Positions 1-5,738 of a stretch of 5,738 bases of DNA are shown piece after piece. This DNA is from Aphodosoma sp044433285. GTDB lineage: Bacteria; Bacteroidota; Bacteroidia; Bacteroidales; Paludibacteraceae. Both the position numbers and the translations under genes were made by a program. The notes beneath the pieces were generated by a model. That model did not search any database, was not told the origin of the DNA, and was given only the letters and a program-made list of their open reading frames with translations. The first letter of the stretch is position 1. Each line of letters begins with the position of its first letter. The stretch covers positions 1-5,738 of the forward strand of contig JAWXTU010000131.1 of NCBI GenBank assembly GCA_044433285.1, given 5' to 3'.

Positions 1-62
1 AGACTCAGAGCAATTTACCTTATGTTTTTGTTTGATAGAATACATCCTGCTTTATTTTGGTG

Positions 63-94
63 CAAAGGTACTACAATATTTTCAACTACACAAT
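63..94 (-). promoter_or_regulatory. Leftward Bacteroidetes-type promoter at the window edge
   Basis: Read on the minus strand, positions 70-63 spell TACCTTTG, a full match to the Bacteroidetes -7 consensus TAnnTTTG. Positions 94-91 spell ATTG, three of four bases of the TTTG -33 box, with a 20-bp spacer that fits the known 19-21 bp spacing. Transcription would start near position 55 and run out of the window to the left. A minus-strand frame opening with ATG at 45-43 stays open to the edge, but its 15 codons are too few to call a gene. Given the neighbouring iteron-like array, the gene served could be a replication initiator; that is inference. Confidence 0.6.
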
Positions 95-129
95 ATCTGA
101 GAATGATAAAATTCATTAAAATTTAATGT

Positions 130-148
130 GGGGGTGGTGGGGGAGGGG
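130..148 (+). other. G-rich tract bordering the repeat array
   Basis: The plus strand has G-runs of 5, 2, 5 and 4 separated by single A or T bases, in an otherwise very AT-rich sequence. The tract touches the first repeat copy at 150. Such a tract could form a two-tier G-quadruplex, or mark a strand-asymmetric site near an origin. The composition is visible directly; any structure or role is a guess. Confidence 0.35.
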
Positions 149-149
149 T

Positions 150-349
150 ACTATCACTGTTTGGGTTTTACTATCACTATTTGGGGCTTTAACTATCACT
201 ATTAGTTATAGTTGTTTTTGCTATTAACTATCTGTATTTGAGTTTTTTCTATTATACTTAACTATCATCATTGAAATTTTACTATCACTATTTACTATCA
301 CTATTAGCATCTTTTACTATCACTATTAGCGATCTTAACTATCACTATT
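150..349 (+). repeat. Iteron-like direct repeat array, core ACTATCACTATT
   Basis: Nine copies of a 12-bp core lie in the same orientation, starting at 150, 170, 192, 227, 261, 281, 294, 316 and 338. Those at 170, 192, 281, 294, 316 and 338 are exact, the one at 150 has one mismatch, and those at 227 and 261 are degenerate. Start-to-start distances are 20, 22, 35, 34, 20, 13, 22 and 22 bp, so many copies sit about two helical turns apart on one DNA face. In the 294 and 316 copies the identity extends into the following AGC. Direct repeats of about 22 bp next to a promoter are the hallmark of iteron origins bound by Rep_3-type initiators. No rep gene, clear DnaA box or CRISPR-like unique spacers are visible. 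The iteron reading is inference, but the repeats are plain. Positions 1-149 and 350-469 show no gene. Confidence 0.75.
192..212. repeat. Near-palindrome formed by a direct and an inverted repeat copy
   Basis: The third direct copy (192-203) overlaps an inverted copy at 201-212 that matches the reverse-complement core at 10 of 12 positions. Together they form arms ACTATCACTA and TAGTTATAGT around a central T, complementary at nine of ten positions. In iteron plasmids, Rep monomers bind direct repeats and Rep dimers bind an inverted pair that serves as the rep operator. This site has that form, although the only promoter seen nearby is about 100 bp away. Confidence 0.5.
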
Positions 350-469
350 ATTATAAATTGTAGAAGTAGCTCTAAATTTTTGTTGTGGGTGTTTGGGCGT
401 TTCTGGATATTGGCGTTCTACACTACCTCTATTGATAAGACGTGGTAGTATATTGTTTTTTATAACTGT

Positions 470-1408
470 TTAAAACTGCAATAAATTACTAACCTTGTCT
501 CCAAATACTTTTACTGGATTTTTGGCGATAATTTGAAATTCTTCTAGTAGTTTTAAAGTTATTTCCAAATTGTTTTTTAATGCGTGACTTTTGGTTTCAA
601 CCGTTACATCCTTTTTGAGACTATTATCTTTTATGTGCAAACAACTGCCACATTTAACTCTGAAATAATTACTTATGATATGTCTATCATGAGCCCTATT
701 TGTAGTTAAAATCGTAACAGTTGACTTTTTGCTTTCAGAAGCCTTTTTGATTATTTTCTTTATTTCATTACACTCTGTTTCTAAATCTATATCGGGTGAT
801 ATTTCTCTTTCTTTAACTATGATAATTAGATTTACAGGAGACTGTTTTGGTATAGAAGACAGAGTTTTAATTATAACATTATCATTTGATTTATATGTGT
901 GAAGATTTTTAAAATAATGGTTATCGCAAATTATAATATCTGATAATGGGAGTTTTTGTAGATAATCTTCCCAATCTATATTACAGCAAAGCCTTTCGGT
1001 ATCATTTATTATTAGCCTATCAATAACAGAAATTTCCTCTCCTATAGAGCCTATCATTATACATGATTTCTCTGCAATAACTTTACATTTGTTTATGTCA
1101 TTAAGTAGATATATACTTGACATTTGTTGTTTTTCTTCTGGTGGGGTTTCGGTCGAGTAGAAGTTGCTTTTTAGTTCTCTATAAGGATAAACAATACTTG
1201 GCGGACAGAAAATTTGCCTACCATTAACTCCTGTTGCAAAGTTGTTAAACCAAAAAATTAATTTCTCATCTTTTTGGATCTCATCTTTTGAAAAGTTATA
1301 ATGAATATCCATATTATTCCTTATTAGCCTTTCGCAATCACTATATTTAGCGTTGTTTCTAGACTCTACTAATGATATGATATTCTCTTTGTCAATATAG
1401 AGGTTCAT
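470..1408 (-). CDS. ATPase-partner protein with HDR motif, PLD-like family candidate
   Basis: This 312-aa soluble protein has no signal peptide or membrane segment. The frame can be opened six codons earlier at a TTG (1426) overlapping the ATPase gene, but I chose the ATG at 1408. It lies 4 nt past the ATPase stop and gives the N-terminus MNLYIDKENI, which looks like a natural start. The C-terminal half alternates strands and helices. Landmarks are SDIIICDNHYFKN (156-168), VNLIIIVKE (192-200), VTILTTN (231-237) and HDRHIISNYFRVKCGSCL (240-257), with H240-D241-R242 as the likely functional centre. From memory, this order (a buried strand ending in D plus hydrophobics, then TTN, then HDR and a G-containing turn) resembles phospholipase-D/MIT-C-terminal-like proteins paired with ATPases in defence loci; that is family recall, not a search. 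The tight junction implies translational coupling with the ATPase and probable physical partnership. Catalytic activity cannot be asserted, because a canonical HKD motif is absent. Confidence 0.8.
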   Translation of the reverse strand: MNLYIDKENIISLVESRNNAKYSDCERLIRNNMDIHYNFSKDEIQKDEKLIFWFNNFATGVNGRQIFCPPSIVYPYRELKSNFYSTETPPEEKQQMSSIYLLNDINKCKVIAEKSCIMIGSIGEEISVIDRLIINDTERLCCNIDWEDYLQKLPLSDIIICDNHYFKNLHTYKSNDNVIIKTLSSIPKQSPVNLIIIVKEREISPDIDLETECNEIKKIIKKASESKKSTVTILTTNRAHDRHIISNYFRVKCGSCLHIKDNSLKKDVTVETKSHALKNNLEITLKLLEEFQIIAKNPVKVFGDKVSNLLQF

Positions 1409-1412
1409 AATA

Positions 1413-3482
1413 TTATAAGATTTCAAAAACTAGATTATTTGCTTCATTAAAAAATCCCTCTCCAAATTCGTTAGCGAATTTACCATCAGTACGATACTGC
1501 ATACTATATGGTATGCCATCAGATTTGAAATAGTATGTTGAGAAAATATTATTTTTTTGAATTTCATCCTCTGAATATTGTTCTTTTGCCACTAGTACCT
1601 GACTCTTGCGAATTAAATATTCTGAGTGAGTTTCAACAATAAAATGTATGTTGAATTCTTTATATGCTTCCATAAACATTTCAGCAAGCATTGATTGATA
1701 CTTAGGATGAAGGTGTATTTCAGGTTCTTCAATGGCAATTGTAATTGCTTGATATACATCTACTTTTTCTCCTTTGTTATTTCTGGAGGTGATTTTTATT
1801 GCTTCAAGTATACTTGTTTCAATCTCTAATATTATAGATATTAGTTGAGAAATTCCGTAACCCTCATCAGCTAGTAGGTGTCTGTCGCCGTTAAGTTTAT
1901 TTAGGTATATTGTTATCCCAAGACCCTCTTGAGTTAATTTAATATCCAGTGATTCGCCAATTTCAAATTTCTTTAACCAATTGTTTGTAAAAGTATCTGG
2001 AACATAATCACCTTTATACACTCTTTTGGCATTGAAATAGCGTTTAAGTAATTTATTAAAATCAGTGTTCCCTTCATCAAATGAGTACAATCTTTGTACG
2101 TTTATTCTATTTGATCCCACGTACTGAGTGTTAGATAAAATATTAGGTGCTATCACTTCTGATAGTATGTATTTTAAGTATATACAGATCATAGCTTGTT
2201 GGAGATGTCTTTCGTTATAAATTGCAGGATCGTTTATTTTTGTAATATAATCCTCCTCCCAGTTTGGGTATTTTATTGAATTTATGCGTAGTAAAGTTTC
2301 ATAGAATGTATAAAAAGAAAATTCCTTGAGTAATTTCTGTAGTTCTTCTTCATTTGATTTATCTAGTTCTTCTTTATCCGTAATTATTTTGTCTCCAAAA
2401 CATCCAATGGCAGGAGTATAGGGACCAACCTCACATGCTTCTATAGGTGTTATCGCTGCTAATTGTTTGAAAAAAAATCCTCCATTAAACGATAAGTTGA
2501 AGATATCAAATGCTCCCTTAATTGATTTGGAAAAAATAAGGGCATTATTCTCTTTATCAAGATAATATTCTATAAAACTTTCAAATTTAGAATCTCTAAA
2601 ATCACCAATAACTCTATCTGTAAACTGTTGTAGTATTGAATCGTTAATTTTTATTTGAGATAAAAACTCAATGCTCCCATTTTTAGATAGACCTTTTAAA
2701 GAGTTTAATATTGGCATATATAATATTGATCCATATTCTGAACTTATTTTTAAACTTTTCCATATGTCTAGCGGTTCTGGGAGTTTGATATCTTGGTTTT
2801 TAAGATAACATATTTTAGAATTAGGTGTAATATTTTTTACAGAGGCTTTAATTTCCTGAAATGCAGAATCTCGTTCTTCTCTTGTAAAATTATTATTTAT
2901 ACCATCCCATCCAAAATAATCAATGTCGTGTAATTCATTTTGTAGTTGTACTCCAATTGTATATTTTAGCCAATTAAAAAAGTTGTCTTTAAGTATGGCA
3001 AGATTAATATTGAATTTAGTGTTTTTCTCATCATCTATTATTGCTGATAAAATAATATCTCCGTGACTGTTTTTGAATACAATAGAAGATAACCAACCTC
3101 TATTGAGTTCGTCTTTTTTATGGGCAACAAAAGATAGTTCAACAGAAATCTCCTCTGCTAAAAAGTTTGAAAGGATAGTGTAAGAGAAAGTTATTTCATT
3201 ATTTTCCTTATTGCTGTTATTTAGTACCTTATCAAATCTACCCATTGATAAGTTTTGATGTTCTGTAAAATCAATATAGCAATCATCCAATTTGAAGTCC
3301 TCTGTAAGATTTATATCTGCATCTATTCGTTGTAGACATTTAGAAAGAAGCATTAATGCTTTTACAAACGAACTCTTACCTGCGCTGTTACACCCAGTTA
3401 GTAAAGTTATTGGAGCCAATCCAATATCTACTCCATTGTTATTGAAAATTCTAAAATTTTTAACTCCAAATTTTGTATTCAT
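1413..3482 (-). CDS. AAA15/ABC-type ATPase with DUF3696-like C-terminus
   Basis: This 689-aa cytosolic ATPase belongs to the SMC/ABC-like branch that includes OLD-family and DUF3696 proteins. The N-terminus FGVKNFRIF is the usual first strand. The Walker A loop GCNSAGKS is at 30-37. An ABC-signature-like segment GYGISQLI is at 541-548. Walker B IEEPEIHLHP is at 584-593, and the switch histidine is in ETHS at 617-620. The last 30 or so residues, including FGEGFF, resemble the DUF3696 tail. No TOPRIM domain follows the ATPase core, so this is not an OLD or GajA-type fused nuclease. About 500 residues lie between Walker A and the signature, with no long regular heptad array, so this middle part is probably a specific interaction lobe. 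All ATP-binding residues are intact. The ATG at 3482 has an A-rich leader and no Shine-Dalgarno, as usual in Bacteroidetes. The gene is cotranscribed with the downstream HDR gene and has its own candidate promoter. It probably acts as a regulator or motor for its partners in a conflict system; the ATPase assignment is firm and the role is inferred. Confidence 0.93.
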   Translation of the reverse strand: MNTKFGVKNFRIFNNNGVDIGLAPITLLTGCNSAGKSSFVKALMLLSKCLQRIDADINLTEDFKLDDCYIDFTEHQNLSMGRFDKVLNNSNKENNEITFSYTILSNFLAEEISVELSFVAHKKDELNRGWLSSIVFKNSHGDIILSAIIDDEKNTKFNINLAILKDNFFNWLKYTIGVQLQNELHDIDYFGWDGINNNFTREERDSAFQEIKASVKNITPNSKICYLKNQDIKLPEPLDIWKSLKISSEYGSILYMPILNSLKGLSKNGSIEFLSQIKINDSILQQFTDRVIGDFRDSKFESFIEYYLDKENNALIFSKSIKGAFDIFNLSFNGGFFFKQLAAITPIEACEVGPYTPAIGCFGDKIITDKEELDKSNEEELQKLLKEFSFYTFYETLLRINSIKYPNWEEDYITKINDPAIYNERHLQQAMICIYLKYILSEVIAPNILSNTQYVGSNRINVQRLYSFDEGNTDFNKLLKRYFNAKRVYKGDYVPDTFTNNWLKKFEIGESLDIKLTQEGLGITIYLNKLNGDRHLLADEGYGISQLISIILEIETSILEAIKITSRNNKGEKVDVYQAITIAIEEPEIHLHPKYQSMLAEMFMEAYKEFNIHFIVETHSEYLIRKSQVLVAKEQYSEDEIQKNNIFSTYYFKSDGIPYSMQYRTDGKFANEFGEGFFNEANNLVFEIL

Positions 3483-3531
3483 AGTTTTATATTGTTTTAT
3501 TTATTGTAATACTGTTTTTCTAATTTCACTG

Positions 3532-3539
3532 CGAAGGTA
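3532..3539 (-). promoter_or_regulatory. Candidate -7 element for the ATPase gene
   Basis: On the minus strand this reads TACCTTCG, one mismatch from TAnnTTTG, and places a transcription start near 3525, about 45 nt before the ATPase ATG. No good -33 TTTG is found 19-21 bp upstream. That space is occupied by the dyad at 3542-3575, so the promoter may be weak, activator-dependent or repressed. Confidence 0.5.
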
Positions 3540-3541
3540 CG

Positions 3542-3575
3542 ACCTAATATCGAACTCTATGTTCGTATGTTAGGT
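3542..3575. promoter_or_regulatory. Dyad between the two gene pairs, operator or transcript hairpin
   Basis: Arms 3542-3555 and 3561-3575 pair over 14 positions with one bulged T (3566) and one G-T wobble. The core CGAAC, five bases, GTTCG is perfect. The dyad begins 16 nt past the stop of the 436-aa gene and ends 2 bp before the ATPase -7 element, covering its -33 region. No T-run follows on either strand, so it is not a standard intrinsic terminator. An operator, or a hairpin protecting the 3' end of the upstream message, fits better. Confidence 0.5.
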
Positions 3576-3590
3576 ATATGGAGTTTCTGT

Positions 3591-4901
3591 TTAAACCTTA
3601 ATTATCTTATTTTTAAGATCAGATAGTATTTGGTAATATATAGACAACAACGTCTTAGTAATTGTACCATCCTTTTCTATACACATGAAAGGAGAATCGT
3701 TATTTAGTATATCTTGAAGTTTAGTTATACTATTCTCAACATCAGTTTCAAATAACATATATTCAAGCATAGAGTCACCTTCATTCCAAAAATCTGAATG
3801 CCATCCATATTTATATCGTTGCCAAGCAAAAAATAAAGGTAACTTAAATTGCTCTAATAATTTATTTAACTGAAAACTCTGGAGTGTATTGCCAGTTGCT
3901 TCTCCTATACTAGTGAAATTCTCTTGAATGTGAGATATAATGTCTATTATTGAATTAATTTGTTCTTTTGATACTCTTTGGTTGTTTGTCACACTAGCAT
4001 TATTTATTGTTGCTGGTTCAGAGACACTGTTTAATTTACCATAGAACTCAACTATTCGATCTGGATTAGTCATTGCAAAACGAATATATGATATTGTCCC
4101 TTTCTCAAAGAAGATCTGACAAATTATAGGTGCAATAGGATTAAAATCAGAATAAGTCGTATATTGAATTCTATTATCGTCTAGAATTGTAGATGCAGCA
4201 AAAATATATGTTGCCTCTTTATGCATCCTTATACTACCTATGTCATCCAATGAAAAATTGATATTTTCACCTTGAATCTCAGATGTTATTGTGGTTGATA
4301 TTTTACCACTAGAGGTGCATACACCTTGTTGCCACTCTTCATATCGGTTAGCTGTAAATGAGATATTTCTTTTGAATATACTTTCTTTTGTTGCAGGAAT
4401 TATTGTATTCGTTTTATTAGATGTTGCTGTAGTAGACGTATTAAATTTATATTCTATATCAATATTCCTATCATGCATATGTAGAATGCATTTAGAAACT
4501 TCACCATTTGTGTAATACACAGTAAATCCATAGTCTCTGTAATCAACCTCTTGCCAGCCAAAAGGACCCATTGCCTCGATTGGAAAACCTCTGAATACAG
4601 CTTTTTCTTCTGATAAACTTATTAAATCCATAGGTTTATCAGACATGTTTGGTTTGCCTAGTTCATCATTGTATATCTTGATGATATAACCTCGTCCTGC
4701 TTCTAAATTATAACCTTTACACCCATTAGTGTTCTTTTCTACAGTAACAGTTCTGATACAATTTTGTTCATCTCCTACAGTATTGCCCTGTTCATATCTT
4801 TGGTGCTGATTTGATTTAAATACGAATGGAGAGAATGAATTGTTTTTTGTATTTCCTTGATCGGATTTTTTTGCTTTTAAAAAGTTGTTAAAAAAGTTCA
4901 T
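3591..4901 (-). CDS. Conserved-looking cytosolic protein of unknown family
   Basis: I do not recognise this 436-aa protein. It has no signal peptide, membrane helix or nucleotide-binding motif. Residues 1-45 are polar, basic and probably disordered, with QGNT occurring twice (15-18 and 38-41). A compact domain follows at about 62-152, rich in beta strands and aromatics; GYIIKIYNDE (71-80), FRGFPIEAMGPFGWQEVDY (103-121) and CILHMHDRN (138-146) look like a conserved core. A Ser/Thr/Asn-rich linker (154-173) leads to a second mostly beta region (about 176-292). A second linker (293-312) leads to a helical C-terminal domain containing FFAWQRYKYGWHSDFW (357-372). This three-part plan with flexible linkers suggests a binding, sensor or scaffold protein rather than an enzyme, which is inference. 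It starts 10 nt after the coiled-coil gene stop, so the two are surely cotranscribed. The ATG at 4901 has no Shine-Dalgarno. Confidence 0.85.
   Translation of the reverse strand: MNFFNNFLKAKKSDQGNTKNNSFSPFVFKSNQHQRYEQGNTVGDEQNCIRTVTVEKNTNGCKGYNLEAGRGYIIKIYNDELGKPNMSDKPMDLISLSEEKAVFRGFPIEAMGPFGWQEVDYRDYGFTVYYTNGEVSKCILHMHDRNIDIEYKFNTSTTATSNKTNTIIPATKESIFKRNISFTANRYEEWQQGVCTSSGKISTTITSEIQGENINFSLDDIGSIRMHKEATYIFAASTILDDNRIQYTTYSDFNPIAPIICQIFFEKGTISYIRFAMTNPDRIVEFYGKLNSVSEPATINNASVTNNQRVSKEQINSIIDIISHIQENFTSIGEATGNTLQSFQLNKLLEQFKLPLFFAWQRYKYGWHSDFWNEGDSMLEYMLFETDVENSITKLQDILNNDSPFMCIEKDGTITKTLLSIYYQILSDLKNKIIKV
4609..4643. repeat. Long intragenic inverted repeat in the 436-aa gene
   Basis: The arms TCTGATAAAC (4609-4618) and GTTTATCAGA (4634-4643) are perfectly complementary. 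Pairing continues inward for three more base pairs after one mismatch (an A-C pair in the mRNA), leaving a 7-nt loop. It sits about 260-295 nt into the coding sequence, over the codons for residues 87-98. An mRNA hairpin or protein-binding site is possible, but chance is also possible in AT-rich sequence. Confidence 0.4.
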
Positions 4902-4911
4902 AGTTATTAGT

Positions 4912-5607
4912 TTATTTGATTATTATTAATGCAATAACGATACACAATAGTATTATGGTTATTATAGAAAATATTTTATTGTTTTTTTGAAGCGAACCAA
5001 TAAGTTCATTGTTTTTCTTGTCAAAGCTATCTTGATTTATTGCAATTTGTTGAATAGCTGTTATTATTTGATTGTGAGACTTTGTTAAATCGCTAGATAG
5101 TGTATCAATTTTTGATATTGTAGTATCTATTGGCTTCATTGCCTCACGGAGTTCTGCAAGAATAGAAGAAAAATTTGTAATAAGTGTTTGTAGGGTATCA
5201 ACTAAATCTTGACTATTTTTAATTAAAGATTTTGCTACAGTACTAAATTTTTCATCATTTGCAGATAAATGTTCATCGTATTTATTCTGTACGGAGTTTA
5301 TATGATCTCTATTTTGCTTAAGTAGAGAGTTAATCGTTGTTTTAAGGGTTTGGATAACTGTATCACACTGTGAAGAAATTTGTGTTACGCATTCTTTAGC
5401 ACTTTCAAAGTTTGTTTTTTCTGAATTGATTAATTTTTCTATCTCAGCATGTGTTTCAGATAATTCATTGATGTAGTTTGAAATATCTTCACCTGTTTGA
5501 CCGTAAGCAGTTACAATTTTTTTTACTTGTTCCCTAGCTGAGTCTATCTCTTTTAAGCTCTCTTGCAATTTAGCAAGGGCAATTCCTATTTCAGTTGTAT
5601 TATTCAT
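4912..5607 (-). CDS. Tail-anchored coiled-coil membrane protein
   Basis: This 231-aa protein has residues 1-208 that are almost wholly helix-forming, with Leu/Ile/Val spaced as in heptads and many Gln, Ser, Thr, Asn, Lys and Glu, which predicts a long coiled coil. Residues 211-230 are a hydrophobic stretch (IFSIITIILLCIVIALIII) ending in a single Lys at the C-terminus. There is no N-terminal signal, so the protein is probably anchored in the inner membrane by its tail with the coiled coil in the cytosol. The pattern resembles chemoreceptor-like or tethering coiled coils, but no signalling hairpin motif is seen and no family can be named. It is the first gene of the cluster, followed after 10 nt by the 436-aa gene. 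It could be the membrane effector or anchor of the module, by position and topology only. The ATG at 5607 is preceded by an A-rich leader without Shine-Dalgarno. Confidence 0.85.
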   Translation of the reverse strand: MNNTTEIGIALAKLQESLKEIDSAREQVKKIVTAYGQTGEDISNYINELSETHAEIEKLINSEKTNFESAKECVTQISSQCDTVIQTLKTTINSLLKQNRDHINSVQNKYDEHLSANDEKFSTVAKSLIKNSQDLVDTLQTLITNFSSILAELREAMKPIDTTISKIDTLSSDLTKSHNQIITAIQQIAINQDSFDKKNNELIGSLQKNNKIFSIITIILLCIVIALIIIK

Positions 5608-5623
5608 ATCGTTTTAGTTTAAG

Positions 5624-5674
5624 GTGGGTTCTATTTTCTATATTTACGCCTCAAAATTTAGTATAAGAACCCAT
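5624..5674 (-). promoter_or_regulatory. Inverted repeat in the 5' leader of the first gene
   Basis: The octamer TGGGTTCT (5625-5632) has its exact reverse complement AGAACCCA at 5666-5673, extendable by one G-T pair, enclosing 33 nt. It lies between the predicted transcription start (about 5675) and the ATG at 5607. In RNA the 5' end would fold back to just before the start codon. It could instead be a pair of protein-binding half-sites. No known riboswitch is recognised. Confidence 0.35.
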
Positions 5675-5680
5675 TATCTA

Positions 5681-5712
5681 CTAAATTAGAGATATTGCTT
5701 AAATTTGACAAA
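5681..5712 (-). promoter_or_regulatory. Promoter of the coiled-coil / 436-aa gene pair
   Basis: On the minus strand, 5712-5709 is a perfect TTTG -33 box. A 20-bp spacer follows, then TAATTTAG at 5688-5681, one mismatch from TAnnTTTG. The start would be near 5675, giving a leader of about 68 nt. The heptamer GGTTTGT is repeated in tandem across 5708-5721, which offers a second TTTG just upstream. Confidence 0.5.
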
Positions 5713-5738
5713 CCACAAACCATGGTCTGAAGCTATTA

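Noticed and set aside
1..45. Minus-strand frame from the ATG at 45-43, open to the window edge
   Set aside because: Only 15 codons are visible, with no recognisable sequence; the true start of the leftward gene may lie outside.
22..126. Plus-strand 34-codon frame opening at the ATG at 22
   Set aside because: It is short and crosses the leftward promoter, with no supporting signals.
150..349. CRISPR array
   Set aside because: Repeat cores are only 12 bp, spacing drops to 1-10 bp between them, copies degenerate in the middle, and there are no cas genes or unique 30-bp spacers.
359..422. Inverted repeat TGTAGAA/TTCTACA after the last gene
   Set aside because: Seven bp with a 50-nt gap in AT-rich DNA is weak, and no T-run follows on the minus strand.
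422..449. Hairpin ACTACC/GGTAGT as a terminator of the gene cluster
   Set aside because: The stem is only 6 bp with a 16-nt loop, and the T-rich stretch is on the wrong side for the minus-strand transcript.
1406..1426. TTG start at 1426 giving a 14-bp overlap with the ATPase gene
   Set aside because: The ATG at 1408 sits 4 nt after the ATPase stop and begins a more natural N-terminus; the added residues KSYNIM look like read-through of the neighbouring frame.
1499..1516. Short hairpin GCATAC/GTATGC in the ATPase gene
   Set aside because: Six-bp arms inside coding sequence are expected by chance.
3292..3573. Plus-strand 93-codon open frame
   Set aside because: It lies mostly antisense to the 5' end of the ATPase gene, whose Walker A is unmistakable in the other strand, and has no promoter or recognisable product.
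4291..4515. Plus-strand 74-codon open frame
   Set aside because: It lies wholly antisense within the 436-aa gene; its hydrophobic look follows from the complementary polar codons.

Overview
The window is AT-rich and looks like Bacteroidetes DNA. The evidence is the promoter style (TAnnTTTG -7 elements with a TTTG-like -33 box about 20 bp upstream), the absence of Shine-Dalgarno sequences before the start codons, and the general look of the proteins. A plasmid or another Rep-driven accessory element is likely, because the left end carries an array of iteron-like repeats. No replication gene is inside the window, so the plasmid assignment is an inference.

Layout, read right to left because every convincing gene is on the minus strand. 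A promoter (5681-5712) leads into a 5' leader containing an inverted repeat. It is followed by a tail-anchored coiled-coil protein (4912-5607, 231 aa) and, 10 nt later, a 436-aa protein of unknown family (3591-4901). A 108-nt gap holds a strong dyad (3542-3575) directly against a second -7 element. This precedes a 689-aa ABC/AAA15-type ATPase with a DUF3696-like C-terminus (1413-3482). The last gene (470-1408, 312 aa) starts 4 nt after the ATPase stop and carries an HDR motif resembling the phospholipase-D-like helper proteins found next to such ATPases. The remaining 469 bases hold no supported gene. They contain about nine copies of the 12-bp core ACTATCACTATT, one overlapping inverted copy, a G-rich tract, and a leftward promoter that fires out of the window.

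Working model (inference): the four genes form one functional module, probably expressed as two transcription units. The module would have a membrane-anchored component, a protein that may sense or scaffold, an ATPase and an HDR partner. Standalone ATPase-plus-partner pairs with this architecture are typical of anti-phage defence or other conflict systems on mobile elements. I do not recognise this four-gene set as a named system. The iteron array to its left would be the origin or control region of the carrier replicon, with its rep gene just beyond position 1.
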